Of a stretch of 5,717 nt of DNA, positions 1 to 5,132 are shown in pieces (within the stretch, counting starts at the first letter, position 1; each line of letters begins with the position of its first letter). Position numbers and translations under genes: made by a program. Origin of the DNA: DASUME01 sp038257655 (GTDB lineage Bacteria; Myxococcota_A; Polyangia; Polyangiales; DASUME01); the NCBI GenBank assembly GCA_038257655.1, contig JBBSJC010000526.1:1-5717 (forward strand), in the 5' to 3' direction. The notes beneath the pieces were generated by a model. The model was given only the letters and a program-made list of their open reading frames with translations. It did no database searches and had not been told where the DNA came from.

Positions 1-130
1 ACCGGGTACGCCAGGGCGCCATTGTGAGCCACAAGCTGCTCGCCGGGGCGCTCACCGTGATTCAGGGCCAGCAGCAGGAGCGCGACCGTAAGGTGCTCGA
101 AGAACGACGGCTGACACGGCGCGAACGCAC
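1..130. repeat. Left copy of 130-bp terminal direct repeat
   Basis: Bases 1-130 are identical to 5588-5717, and the match runs exactly to the window end. This is what a circular molecule or circular assembly path gives when written with an overlap. It could also be a true terminal repeat. The repeat lies in the peptidase-fragment region and holds the tail of the S41 reading frame, including its TGA at 52-54. Confidence 0.95.
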
Positions 131-390
131 CCGACTGCAGGGCGGACAAGGGCGTCCAGGGCTGTCTCAAGTTGTGGATCACGGCCTTCTGCGTAGCGTA
201 CGTCGAAGGGCACGTCTATATCGGGCGCAACGCCTGTGCCCTCAAGTGATTCGCCGTCCACAGTGATGTCTTTACTGGCAAGATAGAGCAGAGCGCCGTC
301 TGTGAGACAGTAGGGACCTCCGGCAACCACCGCGCCAGCAGTGTTCTCACCGACCAACTGCGCCAGTCCGAATTTCTTGATGCCATGCGC
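52..390 (-). pseudogene. C-terminal fragment of an S41 (tail-specific/tricorn-like) peptidase
   Basis: The minus-strand frame entered at about 390 carries the C-terminal S41 signature: GLAQLVGENTAG, then a LTDGALLYLASKDITVDGESLEG stretch read here in short pieces (CLTDGALLYLA, TVDGESLEGTG), then VAPDIDVPF, then RDPQLETALDAL. This order (G-A-x-LVGE-x-TAG, a d-G-x-x-L segment, E-G-x-G-x-x-PD, D-x-Q-L-x-x-A-L) is the usual end of S41 peptidases that cleave unfolded or tagged proteins, often in the periplasm. The part that carries the catalytic serine in this family, some 20-25 residues before LVGE, is absent, so the fragment cannot be active. Upstream, the same strand changes abruptly into a recombinase in another frame. 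Clear similarity ends near 139. The last ~29 codons to the TGA at 52-54 are not recognisable. Confidence 0.75.
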
Positions 391-755
391 GCGCGGCGAA
401 TCGTCGAAGCCTTGCGTCCGAGCTTTGCGAGGTGAGTGAGATAAAGCTCGAGCGTGGTCGGCGACGCCGGCAAGGCGTGAGCCTGGTGGGTGGCGCACCA
501 GCTCTCAAAGGCGCTCCAGTCGGTTTGATAGGCTTTGCGGGTGCGCGCAGCGTGGGCGTTCTGCACGTAGTGCTCAGCCTCTGCGGCGAGATCCTCGAGC
601 GTGGCCAGGGGCAGGACTGCTGACCGGGCTTCGTAGGCGCCTTCGCGCTGCTGGGGGCGTTCGTGCACGCCTGAGCGGTACGGGGTCGTGCGCGGGGCGT
701 TCGTCGACGTGGCAGAGGGCGAGCTGTTGCATGGGGCGAGGGTCGCACTGCGCAT
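388..755 (-). pseudogene. Tyrosine recombinase/integrase, N-terminal part only
   Basis: Starting from ATG at 755, the product has a low-complexity leader, then an N-terminal SAM-like core-binding domain: AARTRKAYQTDWSAFESWC, LPASPTTLELYLTHLAKLGRK, ASTIRRA. This is the standard start of phage/XerD-type integrases (R-x-x-Y-x-x-D-W-x-x-F-x-x-W-C, then ALPASP-x-T-x-x-x-Y-L, then T-I-R-R-x-L-A-A-I). Homology stops right after TIRRA at about 390, where the strand becomes S41 peptidase in a different frame. The whole catalytic domain (R, K, H-x-x-R, Y) is missing. An in-frame TTG at 800 would extend it into the repeat site, so ATG 755 is preferred, although no good Shine-Dalgarno is visible. The gene diverges from the antitoxin-toxin operon, with an inverted-repeat site between them, as an integrase beside its attachment site would be. 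Confidence 0.75.
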
Positions 756-792
756 TAATTCAGTCAATCGAGAATGCTCCAATTGCCTTGCA

Positions 793-854
793 TTAACCAA
801 TGTTTAGCCAACACCGATCACTGCACTGTCGGATAATTGATAAGAGTCCGACAG
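793..854 (+). other. Compound inverted-repeat site 1, candidate recombination site
   Basis: The core at 826-854 has perfect 8-bp arms CTGTCGGA (826-833) and TCCGACAG (847-854) around 13 bp. It is preceded by two direct repeats exactly 11 bp apart: TTAACCA at 793-799 and TTAGCCA at 804-810. The same architecture recurs at 4109-4170 with 23 of 29 core bases identical. The site sits 38 bp upstream of the recombinase ATG. An inverted core with helically phased direct repeats resembles the layout of attI or TnpI-type sites. The function is inferred; a shared divergent operator is the alternative. Confidence 0.55.
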
Positions 855-892
855 CACAAGCGACCTGGGAACCGGCGCCAGGATGCGCTACA

Positions 893-916
893 GTTGTCAG
901 AGAGAATCATGACAAC
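893..916 (+). promoter_or_regulatory. Inverted repeat over the antitoxin start codon
   Basis: GTTGTCA (893-899) and TGACAAC (910-916) are perfect 7-bp arms around a 10-base spacer that holds the purine-rich ribosome-binding stretch AGAGAG. The initiation ATG (909-911) straddles the start of the right arm. It could be an operator for the HTH antitoxin, since RES-Xre operons are autoregulated through palindromes. As RNA it would be a hairpin masking the start. A poor TACAGT -10-like hexamer overlaps the left arm at 889-894. Confidence 0.4.
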
Positions 917-1583
917 CAGAGCAACCAATCTCAAGCTGCCGAGTGTCTCACGCGGGGGCTTTCGCGGACGCATGCTCACCGTCCTCGGCGGGCAAAGCAG
1001 CATTGCCCTCGTGCCCCGAAGGCGTTTACATCGGGCCGTGCGCGAGCTTGTGCGGCAACTGCCCGTAGAGGACCTGCAGGCAGCGGCCAGTGAACCCACC
1101 GACGTCGAAGCCTTGGCCACGGCGCTGATTCGCGCTCAAACAAGCGGTACACGGGGTATGGATCCGCGTGTGCTCGAAGCGCAGGTGCGTGGTCGGGCGG
1201 TGAAGGAACGGCTTCTGAGAGCAGAAGGCGGGTGCGCTGCCGCCGGCGTGTTTGCGGGTCTGCTCAACGTAAGTCGTCAGGCTATCGACAAGCAGCGGCT
1301 CGCAGGCAGGTTGATCGCCATCCGCGATCGTGAGGGCGGCCCCTGGCTCTACCCTCTATGGCAGCTCAAAGATGGATCTGGATCGCTGGTCAAAGGCTTG
1401 GACTCCGTGCTGCAAGTGCTCACTGACGCAGGACACGAGGGATGGGCCATCTTACTCTTCTTTCTCGAGACAGAGGTCGGAGCCGAGGAGGCGTCCAGAA
1501 CGCCCCTGGCTGCTTTGCGCGCCGGCGATGTGGACGCGACAGTGCGCGCGGCGAAGCAATACGGGGAGCAGGGAGCTCTGTAG
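909..1583 (+). CDS. Xre/MbcA/ParS-type antitoxin of a RES toxin
   Basis: A 224-residue protein that should bind and neutralise the RES toxin encoded directly after it and repress their shared operon. Residues ~108-136 (GVFAGLLNVSRQAIDKQRLAGRL) form a helix-turn-helix-like segment. Next comes WLYPLWQL and a C-terminal block with RTPLAALRAGDVDATVRAAKQYG (~197-219), matching the toxin-binding 'GRTPLDALRxGDxxxVxxAA' end of the MbcA/ParS/Xre family. It is longer than typical members (~130-160 residues) because of a basic N-terminal ~100-residue extension rich in VRELV/RGRAVKERL helices. ATG 909 is chosen because it has AGAGAG just upstream; an in-frame TTG at 837 lies within the repeat site and has no ribosome-binding site. 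The TAG stop at 1581-1583 is immediately followed by the toxin GTG, indicating translational coupling. Confidence 0.8.
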   Translation: MTTRATNLKLPSVSRGGFRGRMLTVLGGQSSIALVPRRRLHRAVRELVRQLPVEDLQAAASEPTDVEALATALIRAQTSGTRGMDPRVLEAQVRGRAVKERLLRAEGGCAAAGVFAGLLNVSRQAIDKQRLAGRLIAIRDREGGPWLYPLWQLKDGSGSLVKGLDSVLQVLTDAGHEGWAILLFFLETEVGAEEASRTPLAALRAGDVDATVRAAKQYGEQGAL

Positions 1584-2186
1584 GTGTCCTTTGACCCACT
1601 GCCCGAGCCGCCGGAAGATTATACAGTTTTGGCCGCTACGATCGCGCTCGCCGGACCGCTCTTTCGCGTCCACGCGCGCGCCCGCGGGGCGGTGTTTTAT
1701 AACCCCGCGAACATCGCACGATTCAACGCGCCTGAAGGCGAATATGGCGTGATGTACGCTTCCGAGAGCGAGGAAGGCGCGTTCGCCGAGACGTTCGTTC
1801 GGCATCGAACCAGGCCGCCGGTCGTGGATTGGACCATGCTTTCGCAGTACTCGCTAAGCCGCTTCGCTTGGTCGAGGCCGCTGACTTTGGTGGACTTCGC
1901 AGGGCGCGCTCTGACCCCTTTGGGATTGGACGCTCGAATTTGTAGCGGCGACTTTTACCCACTCTGCCAGCGCTGGTCTCGTTGGATTCACGACCATCCA
2001 GACATGGTCGACGGCATCATTTACCCTGCGCGCAACGCTCCTCACGTAAGGTCGGTCGCTCTCTTCGAACGCGTCGGTGCGCCGGAGCAGAACGCTCTCG
2101 TGGCCACCTCCCTGACTGACTCGGGGTTCTCCGCAAAGCTTGGGGATCTTCTTGATTGGTGTGGCGCCGTGATCTTGACCTTATGA
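1584..2186 (+). CDS. RES-domain toxin (predicted NAD+-degrading)
   Basis: A 200-residue product beginning with GTG directly after the antitoxin stop, with GGGAG ~8 bases upstream. Characterised RES toxins such as MbcT and Pseudomonas Res deplete cellular NAD+, stopping growth until the partner antitoxin binds them. Visible family features are the conserved Arg in LFRVH (R28), the FYNPANIARFNAPEGEYGVMYAS block (Y54/Y58), the conserved Glu in AFAETF (E69), and the final GIIYPARNAPHVRSVALF strand pair (~144-161). The domain spans residues ~25-165 and the length is normal. In that last block most relatives have Y-x-S-R, with the Ser of the R-E-S name; here it reads YPAR (A149), so a key residue may be changed. 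Gene order (antitoxin then toxin, abutting) fits a type II RES-Xre pair. The identification is firm, but activity is uncertain. Confidence 0.88.
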   Translation: MSFDPLPEPPEDYTVLAATIALAGPLFRVHARARGAVFYNPANIARFNAPEGEYGVMYASESEEGAFAETFVRHRTRPPVVDWTMLSQYSLSRFAWSRPLTLVDFAGRALTPLGLDARICSGDFYPLCQRWSRWIHDHPDMVDGIIYPARNAPHVRSVALFERVGAPEQNALVATSLTDSGFSAKLGDLLDWCGAVILTL

Positions 2187-2261
2187 AGTCGCCGTCTGCA
2201 TTTGCGCGGCATCCGCGGCCTCGTGCTCGCGAACGAGAGCAACGGGCGTCAGCGGTCCACG

Positions 2262-2726
2262 TCACGCGATATACGCAGGGGTGTGCGCAGCACGTGTCGT
2301 CGACCAGCGGATGATCGCGATCATCCCAGGACCTCGAGCATGGATCGCGACTTGTTCCCGTGCCCATGTCACCGCTTCCTCGCGCGTGCTGCAGATTCGC
2401 ATCTCGTGTTTTGGCTTCTTCAGCCAAAGAATTGCGGTCAGCATGCCTCGCATCAGCGTCGATGAGAAAATCAACGCTCCGCCACAATTTGCATAGCCAC
2501 GCTGCTCCCCCTCTTCCATCTCTCGACTCAAACGTTTGCGCTGGGTCGGGGTTAGGCCGCTGCTCACTCTTAGGTCGATGACCACCGAGTAGAGTTCGCG
2601 ACGGCCGGTAACGCGCCGGCGATAGTCAGCCATGAACGAATCGAGTTCCGCGTCTGTCACCAGCCCGGCGGGAGGGGTCACCACCACCACGGGCCAGGCG
2701 GTGAGATCGAGTTCAATTGTTGACAT
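2262..2726 (-). CDS. SEC14/STAS-like small cytoplasmic protein
   Basis: A 154-residue protein without signal peptide or membrane segment. It begins MSTIELDLTAWPVVVVTPP, followed by an alpha/beta pattern: strand (VVVVTPP), helix (AELDSFMADYRRRV), strand (YSVVIDLR), helix (TQRKRLSREMEE), strand (GALIFSS), helix (RGMLTAILWLKK), and a C-terminal STREEAVTWAREQV helix. This resembles the SpoIIAA/STAS-like small proteins common in Myxococcota, whose role is mostly undefined; some act as regulatory partners. The last ~20 residues look unconserved. The ATG lies 14 bp inside the end of the upstream gene in another frame, so the two are probably co-transcribed and coupled. It converges with the RES toxin across 75 bp in which no convincing terminator is seen. 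Confidence 0.65.
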   Translation of the reverse strand: MSTIELDLTAWPVVVVTPPAGLVTDAELDSFMADYRRRVTGRRELYSVVIDLRVSSGLTPTQRKRLSREMEEGEQRGYANCGGALIFSSTLMRGMLTAILWLKKPKHEMRICSTREEAVTWAREQVAIHARGPGMIAIIRWSTTRAAHTPAYIA

Positions 2727-3447
2727 GGGAAGTGTTCCGCAAGGCCGGGGGCTTAGAACGGGTTTGCGTCAGCATTGCTTCTGCCTTCGCGAAGCCCCCA
2801 GGATGCAGGTGGATGACGGGCGCGACTACCGGCCTCGTCCGGCCGTGTGCCTGCGCGCTCACGAGACGACGTTGCGTCAACGTCAGGTAGCGCCGGTGGA
2901 CCGAACCGTGCAGAACGCGCAATGCGCATTCGATCAGCAAATCGTCCCCCTCTACTCTTTTCTCTCCGAGAATGGTCACGAGAGCTTCCGTAAGATCCTG
3001 GTCACGCACGTTGGCAAGCGCGCTTGCGAGTCGTCGCGCCCGCTCTGGACCCAAGTCGCCGCAAAGCATGCGCTCCGCAGCGGCGTGCACGTGCTCGCTC
3101 CGCACACGCTCATCATTTTCGATCGCATTGATGATCTGGTCGATGGCTGACTCACAAGCGACCCCCGTCGGCCCGATATCGGCGAGCAATCTGCCCGCGT
3201 CGCTCGTAGCCCGAGACGGAATTCTCACAATGGGGGCGTGCCAGGAGCTCTCCGCGCGCATGCTTGGGGTCATGGCATCGCAGGTTGCACCGAGCGTGCC
3301 GCCCGATCGTGCCGCAAAAGTGGTTTGATCCAGGTACTTGCGTGTCGTCGTGCCGAGCGGAGGTACCGCCGTGGTGCGGTGGGCGTTGGTCCGGTCAGAC
3401 CCAGGCATGGTCCGGTCCGACCAAAGGCTCAGTCCACGGGTGCTCAC
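2713..3447 (-). CDS. Hypothetical protein, mainly helical
   Basis: I do not recognise this family. The open frame gives up to 244 residues from a GTG at 3447. The part with clear coding character runs from about RLLADIGPTGVACESAID to RRLVSAQ (residues ~85-205): amphipathic, charged helices (SAIDQIINAIENDERV, RARRLASALANVRD, LTEALVTILGEKR, LLIECALRVLHGS). The N-terminal ~58 residues are low-confidence. They include a duplicated SDRT that simply translates the two DNA repeats at 3387-3422. The true start may be ATG 3273 or 3261, or another codon; none has a clear ribosome-binding site. It overlaps the SEC14/STAS-like gene by 14 bp and probably shares its transcript. The orphan receiver gene lies upstream on the same strand, so a signalling role is possible but unproven. 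Confidence 0.5.
   Translation of the reverse strand: MSTRGLSLWSDRTMPGSDRTNAHRTTAVPPLGTTTRKYLDQTTFAARSGGTLGATCDAMTPSMRAESSWHAPIVRIPSRATSDAGRLLADIGPTGVACESAIDQIINAIENDERVRSEHVHAAAERMLCGDLGPERARRLASALANVRDQDLTEALVTILGEKRVEGDDLLIECALRVLHGSVHRRYLTLTQRRLVSAQAHGRTRPVVAPVIHLHPGGFAKAEAMLTQTRSKPPALRNTSHVNN
3387..3422. repeat. Two 15-bp repeats 21 bp apart, each with a GGTC-N-GACC palindrome
   Basis: Copies TGGTCCGGTCAGACC (3387-3401) and TGGTCCGGTCCGACC (3408-3422) differ at one base. Each contains the palindrome GGTCNGACC. A 21-bp period puts both on the same DNA face, as for a tandem operator. If the unknown gene starts near 3261-3273, these lie in its upstream region on the minus strand. Their role is not known. 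Confidence 0.45.
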
Positions 3448-3559
3448 ATCGCATCAGATGCTGCGCGCATTATGTGCCGTGATCGGACTGGCGAAATTGG
3501 TAAGACCGTTGCTCGCGTTGCAGCGTGATCGCCCCGAGAGCGCAGGTAGTGTTCGAAGT

Positions 3560-3576
3560 CTGCGTCAGAGACGCAG
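3560..3576 (-). terminator. Perfect 7-bp hairpin at the end of the receiver gene (weak terminator candidate)
   Basis: CTGCGTC (3560-3566), loop AGA, GACGCAG (3570-3576). It overlaps the stop codon of the receiver gene (TGA at 3565-3567 on the minus strand). No T-run follows on either strand, so intrinsic termination is doubtful. Confidence 0.2.
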
Positions 3577-4119
3577 CCTGTAAAACGGATCACCTAGAGC
3601 GGAGCGCGCGCCTCGTCGATGACGATGGAGCCCTTCATAACGGTCTCGAGTAGCGCGGGGATGTTGAAGCCGAGCACGTATTGCTGTTTCGGGCGAGTCG
3701 AGGATGGGCAGGGCCGCCTGGAGCAGCTCGGTAGCCTTGAACGGTTTGGCGAGCACGCCGCACGGTGCGCCGTTTACACTCTGCAAGATGTCTTGCGTCA
3801 TGTGATCACCGCTCATAAAGACGATCGGTGTCGATTGGTTAGGTCCCGCACGCCGGATCTCTTGCGCGGCTTGGATTCCGGTCGTCCCGCGGCCCATATG
3901 GACGTCTAGGAGGATAAGCGCGAACGAACGGTCGCGAGCCAACTGAATGGCTTCTTGATTCGAGGAAGCCCGGACGACAACGGCGTGGCTTCGAAGAATC
4001 AACTCGACCACCATTAGGATAGCGTCGTAGTCGTCTGCTACGAGCACCTGCGGCAGAACTTCGCGGACCAATAGCGCCGTCAAGGAACCACAGCGAAATT
4101 GATCCACGTTAACCAGCAC
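3565..4119 (-). CDS. Stand-alone response regulator receiver (REC) protein
   Basis: A CheY-like phospho-acceptor protein that would be phosphorylated by a histidine kinase not encoded here. From the GTG at 4119 (184 residues), the receiver domain spans ~24-140: acidic pair DD29-30 in VLVADDYD, phospho-acceptor D72 in LILLDVHMG, switch S103 in IVFMSGD, and K125 in LAKPFKATELL. All key residues are present, so it should be functional. The ~40 residues after the domain (RARLQHPRATRDRYEGLHRHRRG) look basic and unconserved and contain no recognisable DNA-binding or enzymatic output. The GTG at 4119 falls inside the repeat site; the in-frame GTG at 4107 would place the gene just outside it. Neither has a good Shine-Dalgarno. 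Orphan receivers usually act by protein-protein contact. Confidence 0.75.
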   Translation of the reverse strand: MLVNVDQFRCGSLTALLVREVLPQVLVADDYDAILMVVELILRSHAVVVRASSNQEAIQLARDRSFALILLDVHMGRGTTGIQAAQEIRRAGPNQSTPIVFMSGDHMTQDILQSVNGAPCGVLAKPFKATELLQAALPILDSPETAIRARLQHPRATRDRYEGLHRHRRGARSALGDPFYRLRL

Positions 4120-4170
4120 TTACCCACTTTGATCAGGATGAGTGTTCGATAACTCATAAGAGTCTGACAG
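4109..4170 (+). other. Compound inverted-repeat site 2, diverged copy of site 1
   Basis: The 29-bp core at 4142-4170 matches 826-854 at 23 of 29 bases without a gap, including ATAAGAGTC and GACAG. Its own arms (TGTTCGA and TCTGACA) are imperfect, unlike the perfect arms of site 1. It is preceded by TTAACCA (4109-4115) and TTACCCA (4120-4126), at the same distance from the core and with the same 11-bp period as in site 1. GATCA (4131-4135) also matches with a 1-base shift. The flanking genes are unrelated between the two sites, so the similarity belongs to the site itself. Confidence 0.55.
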
Positions 4171-4212
4171 CGGAGCCCTGGTCCTCAAAACCCGGTCAGT
4201 CCGCCCGAAACG

Positions 4213-4240
4213 TTGACAGATAGAATTATCTGTATACTAT
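4213..4240 (+). promoter_or_regulatory. abiE promoter with internal operator palindrome
   Basis: A consensus -35 TTGACA (4213-4218) is followed after 16 bp by TACTAT (4235-4240); TATACT at 4233-4238 is an alternative with a short spacer. Between them lies the inverted repeat ACAGATA-GAAT-TATCTGT (4216-4233), overlapping the -35. A repressor bound there would block RNA polymerase. AbiEi proteins are known to bind inverted repeats in their own promoter, so this is the probable autoregulatory operator. The leader before the ATG at 4260 would be very short (~13 bases), with no Shine-Dalgarno. Confidence 0.65.
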
Positions 4241-4259
4241 TTGTCCGGGCGCACTCCCG

Positions 4260-4835
4260 ATGATCCCCTCCACCCTTCCAGCCACGTTCACAGCCCAGCA
4301 GGCGCGCGTCGCAGGCCTGAGTAAGCACGCGCTCCATCGGCTGCGCGAAAGCGGCGAGCTTGAGCTGCTCGGGCGGGGCATCTACCGGCGGCGCGGCGCC
4401 GAGCTCGCCGACCTCGAGTTGCTCGAGCTCGCCACCCGTAGTCCTCGCGTGACCTTGTGCCTGACCAGCGCGCTGGTGAAGCACGAACTCTCGGACGCCA
4501 TCCCCGCTGCGTTCGACCTGGCGCTGCCGCGCGGCGCGCGCGCGCCCACGTCGCAGGTTAGAGTGCACTGGCACTGGTTCGAGGCAGCGAGCTTTGAGCT
4601 CGGGCGAGAACAGTTGGCCCTCGATGCGCAGACCTCGATCGGGCTTTATTCGGCCGAGCGCAGCATCGTGGACGCGTTTCGTATGCGTGGTCGCGAGGGG
4701 CACGAGCTTGCAAACGAGGCGCTCAAGCGTTGGCTGCGGCGCAGAGGGGCTCAGCCCTCGGTGCTGCTCGAGCTTGCAGAGCGGCTGCCGCGCAGCCGAA
4801 CACCTCTTCGGCGAGCGCTGGAGGTCCTGCTATGA
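4260..4835 (+). CDS. abiEi: AbiEi-type antitoxin (type IV toxin-antitoxin, transcriptional repressor)
   Basis: A 191-residue protein with the two-part AbiEi layout. An N-terminal winged helix-turn-helix (~10-44: FTAQQARVAGLSKHALHRLRESG then ELLGRGIYRR) is followed by the AbiEi C-terminal domain: LCLTSALVKHELSDAIPAAFDLALPRG (~67-92), LYSAERSIVDAFRMR (~129-143), and a helical end with ANEALKRWLRRRG. The family represses its own operon and counteracts the AbiEii nucleotidyltransferase toxin, which protects against phage in characterised AbiE systems. The end looks complete. Its TGA (4833-4835) overlaps the toxin ATG (4832-4834) as ATGA, a tight coupling typical of these pairs. It has its own promoter/operator just upstream, after site 2, and is not covered by any other promoter seen here. 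Confidence 0.85.
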   Translation: MIPSTLPATFTAQQARVAGLSKHALHRLRESGELELLGRGIYRRRGAELADLELLELATRSPRVTLCLTSALVKHELSDAIPAAFDLALPRGARAPTSQVRVHWHWFEAASFELGREQLALDAQTSIGLYSAERSIVDAFRMRGREGHELANEALKRWLRRRGAQPSVLLELAERLPRSRTPLRRALEVLL

Positions 4836-5132
4836 ACCCTGCCCCGAATCGCGCCTCGTTCGCGGGCACGGCCTACCTCGCGCTGCGCAAGCTGGCGCGA
4901 GAGCAGGGGCGTGCGACCGACGAGCTCCTGCAGCTCTACGCGCTCGAGGCCTTCGTCGATCGGCTAGCGAGCTCGGCGTGGGCACGCGACCTTGTGCTCA
5001 AAGGCGGGGTGCTCCTCGCAGCCTACGACACACGCCGCCCTACCCGGGACGTCGATCTGTCGGCGCAAAGCCTGGCGAACGATCCCGCTGCCGTGGCCAT
5101 GGTCATTGAGAGCATCCTCGCGCTCGCGCGCG
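4832..5132 (+). pseudogene. abiEii: AbiEii-type nucleotidyltransferase toxin, N-terminal third only
   Basis: ATG 4832 has a strong ribosome-binding site (GGAGG at 4820-4824, 7-base gap) and overlaps the antitoxin stop. Residues 1-100 match the start of AbiEii/AbiGii toxins: a helical lead (LALRKLAREQGRATDELLQLYALEAFVDRL), then the nucleotidyltransferase motif LKGGVLLAAYDTRRPTRDVDLSA, with KGG (57-59) and the metal-binding D73-x-D75. Full-length members usually have ~220-300 residues. Here homology stops near LALARD, at the CGCGCGCG run 5125-5132. The frame stays open to 5614, but that part is antisense to a subtilase fragment and is not real toxin sequence. As it stands, the catalytic domain is incomplete and the product is probably inactive. 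The missing part may simply lie beyond a misjoin. Confidence 0.8.

Noticed and set aside
837..908. N-terminal extension of the antitoxin from TTG at 837
   Set aside because: The TTG lies within the repeat-site core and has no ribosome-binding site; ATG 909 has AGAGAG upstream and starts a plausible protein.
2220..2237. Small hairpin CTCGT/ACGAG between the convergent RES toxin and SEC14/STAS-like genes
   Set aside because: Only 5 bp with an 8-base loop and no T-run; too weak to call a terminator in GC-rich DNA.
2551..2557. GTTAGGC, which fits the integron attC core pattern GTTRRRY
   Set aside because: It lies inside the SEC14/STAS-like gene, and no matching RYYYAAC partner with a foldable imperfect repeat is found nearby.
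2202..3150. Several plus-strand open frames between 2202 and 3583
   Set aside because: They have low-complexity, Arg/Ser-rich translations opposite minus-strand genes with coherent domain or helix patterns, and no ribosome-binding sites.
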